Positions 38,976 through 42,444 of a stretch of 42,444 nt of DNA are shown here, piece by piece. Position 1 is the first letter of the stretch, and each line of letters opens with the position of its first letter. The notes below the pieces were generated by a model. The model saw nothing but the letters and a program-made list of their open reading frames with translations. It made no database searches and was not told the DNA's origin. A program made the position numbers and the translations under genes. This DNA is from an uncultured Lactobacillus sp. (GTDB lineage: Bacteria > Bacillota > Bacilli > Lactobacillales > Lactobacillaceae), in contig CAJLBJ010000020.1 of assembly GCA_905204935.1 (NCBI GenBank), forward strand, positions 1-42,444, written 5' to 3'.

Positions 38976-40055
38976 CTAATCTTTACCAAATAACGCCGCC
39001 ATCTTAGCAGCAATCTCTGGATCTAATTGGTCTGCTAACGTATTTTGCTCTTCTCCGATTTGTTTTTGCTTAACCTTGGCTAATTGAATAAGCTCATCGG
39101 CAACTGCTTGTTCACCAACTTCAACGGGATTTATACTCAACGTTCCCCCTGCCGATTCATTGTGTCCTCCACCATTGAAGTATTCACTTGCGAATTTGGC
39201 AACATCAATACGCCCGTTGCTACGTAAAGAGACGCTATGATTGTCAATTACCAAGACCGCATCTAACTGTCTTCTATGCAATAATTCATGCGCAATTTCA
39301 GATTTATAATCGCTCGCATAAACGATGCCAAATTTGTCATTTGCTAATTCAAATTCAACCACCGAACGTAAATGACGTTCCAAATAGCGTTTTCTGCGTT
39401 CATTTAAAGTTTCGATTAATAACTCATTTTGATCACGATAAGCTTCCCAGCCTTTCGCAAAAACATCGCTCACAAAAGCTTGAGACTTTTGGAGAGGATA
39501 AAACCAAAAAAGCTGGTTTAATTCATCTGCAGCGATCTTTGTTTCTGGTGCCATTAACGGATCGTTTTGCCAATCCCATGTATCATAAGCTCGGATTAAT
39601 TCAACCAATTGTGCAAGTTGAGCTTGGCGTTTAGCCGTAATATTAGCAAATTCTACTTGCTTTTGTAACCAATCCCATACCAAGCTTGTGGCACTTGGCG
39701 TTTGAGCCTGATTAGTCGGCAACAAACAATTTAAACGATATTTTTGACGTAACTCTTCTTCACTTTCATGATGATCAAAAATCAACCAGTGATTAGCAAA
39801 ATGGTTTTCAAGCATTTCAAACGAATATTCACTATCCGGTGTCATATCCATAATATAGACGTCTGTAAATTGTTTCATTTCCGAGCTTTTGAACCAATAA
39901 GATAATTCCCGATCTAAATTGCCTGCTGAACAAGTTGTTAAATCAAATTTAACATTGGCAAACATTTGTTCTTTAACTGTTTCCAATAAAACTGGTGCTC
40001 CAAACCCATCTAAATCATTATGGGAAAAAAGTTTAATATACTGCGTTTTCTTCAC
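38976..40055 (-). CDS. DHH-family phosphoesterase, NrnB-like
   Basis: A 359-residue DHH/DHHA1 protein resembling NrnB (YngD), an oligoribonuclease that degrades short RNA from the 3' end. Metal ligands lie in FSHNDLDGFG (H12, D14, D16), DMTPDS and FDHHES; the DHHA1 glycine motif is YFNGGGHNESAGG. The start is GTG 40055 with GAGG 8 bases upstream, and no ATG is better. It lies 36 bp after the YdcF fusion gene and 12 bp before the broken peptidase. It should act in the cytosol. The exact substrate (oligoRNA or cyclic dinucleotide product) is inferred from family. Confidence 0.87.
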   Translation of the reverse strand: MKKTQYIKLFSHNDLDGFGAPVLLETVKEQMFANVKFDLTTCSAGNLDRELSYWFKSSEMKQFTDVYIMDMTPDSEYSFEMLENHFANHWLIFDHHESEEELRQKYRLNCLLPTNQAQTPSATSLVWDWLQKQVEFANITAKRQAQLAQLVELIRAYDTWDWQNDPLMAPETKIAADELNQLFWFYPLQKSQAFVSDVFAKGWEAYRDQNELLIETLNERRKRYLERHLRSVVEFELANDKFGIVYASDYKSEIAHELLHRRQLDAVLVIDNHSVSLRSNGRIDVAKFASEYFNGGGHNESAGGTLSINPVEVGEQAVADELIQLAKVKQKQIGEEQNTLADQLDPEIAAKMAALFGKD

Positions 40056-40091
40056 AATTATTACCTCATATTTATTTAAGATATCTTCATT

Positions 40092-41246
40092 TTAGCATGA
40101 TTTTTTACGATATGGATACGTTCTTACTAATTTAGCCTCAAACTCTTTGACTAGACTAATTTGTTGTCTATCATCAAACCCAATCAAAGAAAGACCATCA
40201 AAGCTTGCAATTTTCCCTGCTTCTTGAGCACTAAAGTTCCATTCCACAAAAACTTGATTACTCTTACTATGATAAAAAGCCTTAATCTGCCAACTCAAAA
40301 CTTTCTGACGCAAAAGAGTATCTGTAACCCACGCTTTTATCTGATGCAAATTTTCATAGATAGGACCATAGCATTCTTCATAACGACAATCTTTTGAAAA
40401 AAGCTCTGGTAAACGCTTAAAATCACGTTTGACCCACATAGAAAAATATTCTTTGATTATTTGTTTATGAATATAACCTAAGTTTGTCGTTTGATAGGCT
40501 TGGTTAGCTTGACGCGTTGTATAACCTAGATATTGGCTTAAAAAACGATATGCCAACAAAACATCTTGGGGTACAGCAACATGTGCAATGAAATTTTTCC
40601 CATTTGGTCCATACCCTTCTTTAGTATCGTGTAGACGCACGATTTCACCTAATAATAATTTACTATAATGCTCTAAAGTCCACATTCCATTGGGCTGATT
40701 TATACATATTAAATCGGCGTTTTTCACACCAACCTCAGTTTGATACGCAGCATAATTAATGATTTTTTTATTTGGCAAATATTTAGCAAAACACGCGGCC
40801 ATTCGTTTTTGCAATGTTGCATCTTGGATAAGTGCTAGGCTTTCAAAATTAATTTGGTGTTGCTCTAACAATTCTAAGACGCATGTAACATTATTACCAC
40901 AATTAGTCGAAGTATTTTCTAATAAGGTAATTGTAATATCATATTCTTTTTGTAAATACAAGGCCAACATCTGGGCTTCAGATAAATGTTCTAAACCTTG
41001 ATAACCTCTTTTTTCTAAGCTAGCACGCAAATATTTAGTAGTGTGGCCATGTCCGCCGGAAAGAACATAATATTTAGCAACACCTTTTTGATAAGCCTTG
41101 GCAAATTCATCGGCACCCTGTAAGATACTGCCCCCATAAAGAACTAATACATCAACCTTTATAGTTGTTAAATCTGCAACATCACGAATTCCTAAATATT
41201 TCCCTAAAAGATTTAAGCTCGTCGCGACTCGTTGTAATTCATTCAT
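40092..41246 (-). CDS. YdcF-family (DUF218) protein fused to an NTF2/SnoaL-like domain
   Basis: A 384-residue cytosolic protein. Residues 1 to about 245 match E. coli YdcF closely in key segments: SGGHGHTTKYL (63-73), ENTSTNCGNNV (110-120), QDATLQKRM (141-149), INQPNGMW (182-189) and GYGPNGKNFIAHV (211-223). E. coli YdcF binds S-adenosylmethionine, but its function is unknown. Residues about 255-384 form a second domain with NTF2/SnoaL-like layout (HKQIIKEYFSMWVKRDF, then VFVEWNFSA). I chose ATG 41246, after AAAGGAG; a longer reading to 41300 runs through the promoter. It heads a leftward operon with nrnB. Confidence 0.82.
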   Translation of the reverse strand: MNELQRVATSLNLLGKYLGIRDVADLTTIKVDVLVLYGGSILQGADEFAKAYQKGVAKYYVLSGGHGHTTKYLRASLEKRGYQGLEHLSEAQMLALYLQKEYDITITLLENTSTNCGNNVTCVLELLEQHQINFESLALIQDATLQKRMAACFAKYLPNKKIINYAAYQTEVGVKNADLICINQPNGMWTLEHYSKLLLGEIVRLHDTKEGYGPNGKNFIAHVAVPQDVLLAYRFLSQYLGYTTRQANQAYQTTNLGYIHKQIIKEYFSMWVKRDFKRLPELFSKDCRYEECYGPIYENLHQIKAWVTDTLLRQKVLSWQIKAFYHSKSNQVFVEWNFSAQEAGKIASFDGLSLIGFDDRQQISLVKEFEAKLVRTYPYRKKSC

Positions 41247-41280
41247 ACTCGTTGCTCCTTTAGATGATATCCCTTTCAGA

Positions 41281-41289
41281 ATTATAGCA
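41281..41289 (-). promoter_or_regulatory. Extended -10 promoter of the ydcF-nrnB operon
   Basis: The minus strand reads TGCTATAAT, 34 bases before the chosen start. No good -35 box. Confidence 0.55.
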
Positions 41290-41309
41290 TATAATTTCAA
41301 ATGATTTGA

Positions 41310-41348
41310 TTATAAAAATGACCTTCTTATCCACTGACAAGAAGGTCT
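41310..41348 (-). terminator. Terminator of the sdpI-arsR pair
   Basis: GACCTTCTT (41320-41328) pairs with AAGAAGGTC (41339-41347). On the minus strand it is followed by ATTTTTAT. Confidence 0.82.
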
Positions 41349-41352
41349 ACTA

Positions 41353-41616
41353 CTAATTTTCAAATATATCAAAAACCCATTTCGTGATTTCTTGCAAAAC
41401 CGTCGTATTTAGCGAATAAATAATCTTTTGGCCCGCACGTTGAGCACTGATTAAATCGGCTTGTTTTAAGATATTCAAGTGCTGAGAAATACTAGGTTTA
41501 GAGATATCAAAATTTTGCGCAATCTCTCCTGCGCTTAAATCTTGTTCTTTTAACAACGTAATTATTTTACGCCTAGTCGGATCAGCTAAGGCTTTAAAGG
41601 CTAGATTTAAGCTCAT
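41353..41616 (-). CDS. ArsR/SdpR family repressor
   Basis: An 87-residue winged-helix repressor. LADPTRRKIITLLKEQ is the family start, AGEIAQNFDISKPSISQHLNILK (about 30-52) is the helix-turn-helix, and the wing follows. It lacks the CxC metal site of arsenic sensors, which fits the SdpR group. The ATG overlaps the sdpI stop by 4 bases, and AAGGGG lies upstream. In Bacillus SdpR represses sdpRI until SdpI, bound by its toxin, sequesters it at the membrane. The gene order here is reversed (sdpI first). Confidence 0.87.
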   Translation of the reverse strand: MSLNLAFKALADPTRRKIITLLKEQDLSAGEIAQNFDISKPSISQHLNILKQADLISAQRAGQKIIYSLNTTVLQEITKWVFDIFEN

Positions 41617-42278
41617 TTATTATGCCCCTTTTCATGATTTTTGTAGATTAGATACGCATAAACACTCGGGACTACAACCAATAAAACGACCGTTACTATG
41701 ATTATAGCTCCTAACGCATTGGGCCACACAAAACCACTGATTAAAATAAGCAAACCATTCAAAAACACTAACCAACCTCCCAAGCGATGCGTTTTTTTCC
41801 ACACATAATCGCTCGCCAAGGTCCATGGTAGTTTAAAGCCGATGAAATAATTAGGCTGAATCTTACTTAAATAGTTGCCTAAAATCATAAATAAAATACC
41901 AATCCCGCTCGTTACAATCAAGCCAACATTTAATGCAAAGCCTAATGCTACCAAAATCGTTACCGCATAAAGAACTAGCATAAAAACAATAAAGACAACC
42001 TTAAAAAGTTGATGACTCTTTAAAAAAAGCGCATAGTTATATTTTTTAGGATCAATTAGAGGTAAAACTTCAAACAAAATCAACATTCCTAAACATACCG
42101 TCGGCAGCAACAAAACTCCAACCATTCGTGGAAAGTAATTATCGATTTGCCCAGCAGTATTCCAATGGCTAGGTATTTGAGATGGAAGTTTAGAATAAAC
42201 GCTCAAACCAAATAAGTAGCCGACTAAAATCAACAAATACAAATACCAATCTTTTTTTACAATATCCGTAAACTTCAT
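41613..42278 (-). CDS. SdpI-like immunity/signal-transduction membrane protein
   Basis: A 221-residue protein with six or seven membrane helices. An N-terminal DUF1648-like part carries LPSQIPSHWNTAGQID, and the SdpI signature is NYFIGFKLPWTLAS (about 149-162) with VWKKTHRLGG. In Bacillus SdpI confers immunity to the killing peptide SDP and signals its presence. No sdpABC toxin genes are in this window, so the protein may answer foreign peptides or have another stress role. I chose ATG 42278; the ATG at 42287 directly abuts the AGGA site. Confidence 0.87.
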   Translation of the reverse strand: MKFTDIVKKDWYLYLLILVGYLFGLSVYSKLPSQIPSHWNTAGQIDNYFPRMVGVLLLPTVCLGMLILFEVLPLIDPKKYNYALFLKSHQLFKVVFIVFMLVLYAVTILVALGFALNVGLIVTSGIGILFMILGNYLSKIQPNYFIGFKLPWTLASDYVWKKTHRLGGWLVFLNGLLILISGFVWPNALGAIIIVTVVLLVVVPSVYAYLIYKNHEKGHNK

Positions 42279-42298
42279 CAATATCATTCCTAAAATAT

Positions 42299-42363
42299 TT
42301 AGTCATTTAACTAACAATCTAACAACATTATAGCATTATTTTTGAAATAAGCAATACTGTCAA
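42299..42363 (-). promoter_or_regulatory. Promoter and candidate operator of sdpI-arsR
   Basis: On the minus strand TTGACA (42358-42363), 17-base spacer, AATAAT (42335-42340). Downstream, between promoter and gene, TTAGT-6 bases-ACTAA (42299-42314) is an inverted repeat suited to a small winged-helix dimer such as the ArsR protein. Confidence 0.55.
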
Positions 42364-42405
42364 CTAAAAAATCCTCATTACTAGCCAGCGGCTATAATGC
42401 CTTCT

Positions 42406-42443
42406 AAGTATACAGATAAAATATATAAAATCATCGTATACTT
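42406..42443. repeat. Inverted repeat AAGTATAC / GTATACTT at the window edge
   Basis: Two exact 8-base arms (42406-42413 and 42436-42443) are separated by 22 A/T-rich bases. A TATAAT at 42393-42398 lies just before it. Each arm also contains the self-complementary GTATAC. It may be a pair of operator sites for a rightward gene beyond the window. Confidence 0.45.
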
Positions 42444-42444
42444 G

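Noticed and set aside
39188..39634. 148-codon open frame opposite nrnB
   Set aside because: Rich in Cys, His, Arg and Gln as expected of an antisense shadow; no start signal, and nrnB is clearly the real gene.
42327..42335. TGCTATAAT on the minus strand as the -10 box of sdpI
   Set aside because: It would be 25 bases from the perfect TTGACA. The AATAAT at 42335-42340 has 17-base spacing and was preferred, although this extended -10 box could act alone.

Overview
The window is low-GC Firmicutes chromosome, and the gene content points to a member of the Lactobacillaceae. Supporting signs are a type B RNase P RNA, GpsB, RecU next to a class A PBP, an EbsA-like protein, PyrR-controlled pyrimidine genes, and AGGAGG-type ribosome binding sites. 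I cannot name the genus. I see no prophage, CRISPR array, tRNA gene or intact insertion sequence. Most of the window is ordinary core genome; the less ordinary material lies right of about 27.8 kb, mainly at 27.8-32.8 and 37.5-42.4 kb.

Layout. (1) 0-6.6 kb: cell wall, division and RNA. pbp1A and recU run left, divergent from ypsA-gpsB-rnpB-rlmL; a small RNase H and an EbsA-like membrane protein follow. (2) 6.7-9.8 kb: formate-tetrahydrofolate ligase, lipoprotein signal peptidase and an RluD-type pseudouridine synthase. (3) 9.85-19.6 kb: a complete UMP operon, pyrR-pyrB-pyrC-carA-carB-pyrD-pyrF-pyrE. It has one PyrR attenuator before pyrR and a second before pyrB, and ends at a strong terminator. 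PyrD is of the 1B type, yet there is no pyrK beside it. (4) 19.7-27.8 kb: single genes and short operons: a LysR regulator, Mn-dependent pyrophosphatase, a DeoR regulator, biotin transporter BioY with a possible BirA-like operator, a class I aminotransferase with glutamate racemase, and a GNAT-HAD-MazG-HAD run. (5) 27.8-32.8 kb: a divergent DXP-synthase-like enzyme, an unrecognised 156-residue protein, a ketopantoate-reductase-like gene paired with a PfoR/EIIC-like membrane protein, and the remains of a GntR regulator. (6) 32.8-37.5 kb: RqcH, a MarR regulator, DegV, a TIM-barrel protein and signal peptidase I. (7) 37.5-42.4 kb: an imperfect palindromic element of about 105 bp. Next comes a leftward operon: a YdcF protein fused to an NTF2-like domain, an NrnB-like DHH phosphoesterase, and a C39-peptidase-like gene broken by three single-base deletions. 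Last are an SdpI-like immunity protein and an ArsR repressor with a candidate operator.

How it fits together. The pyr operon makes UMP de novo and is tuned by PyrR, which binds the leader RNA when UMP is high. Fhs supplies formyl-THF. GpsB, PBP1A, MurI and the EbsA-like protein relate to wall growth; LspA and signal peptidase I process exported proteins; RqcH rescues stalled ribosomes. No undescribed defence or mobile system is evident. The best candidates for new biology are the YdcF-NTF2 fusion, the DXS-like enzyme that has lost conserved substrate-site residues, the reductase-transporter pair, and the decaying peptidase that has also lost its expected catalytic cysteine.
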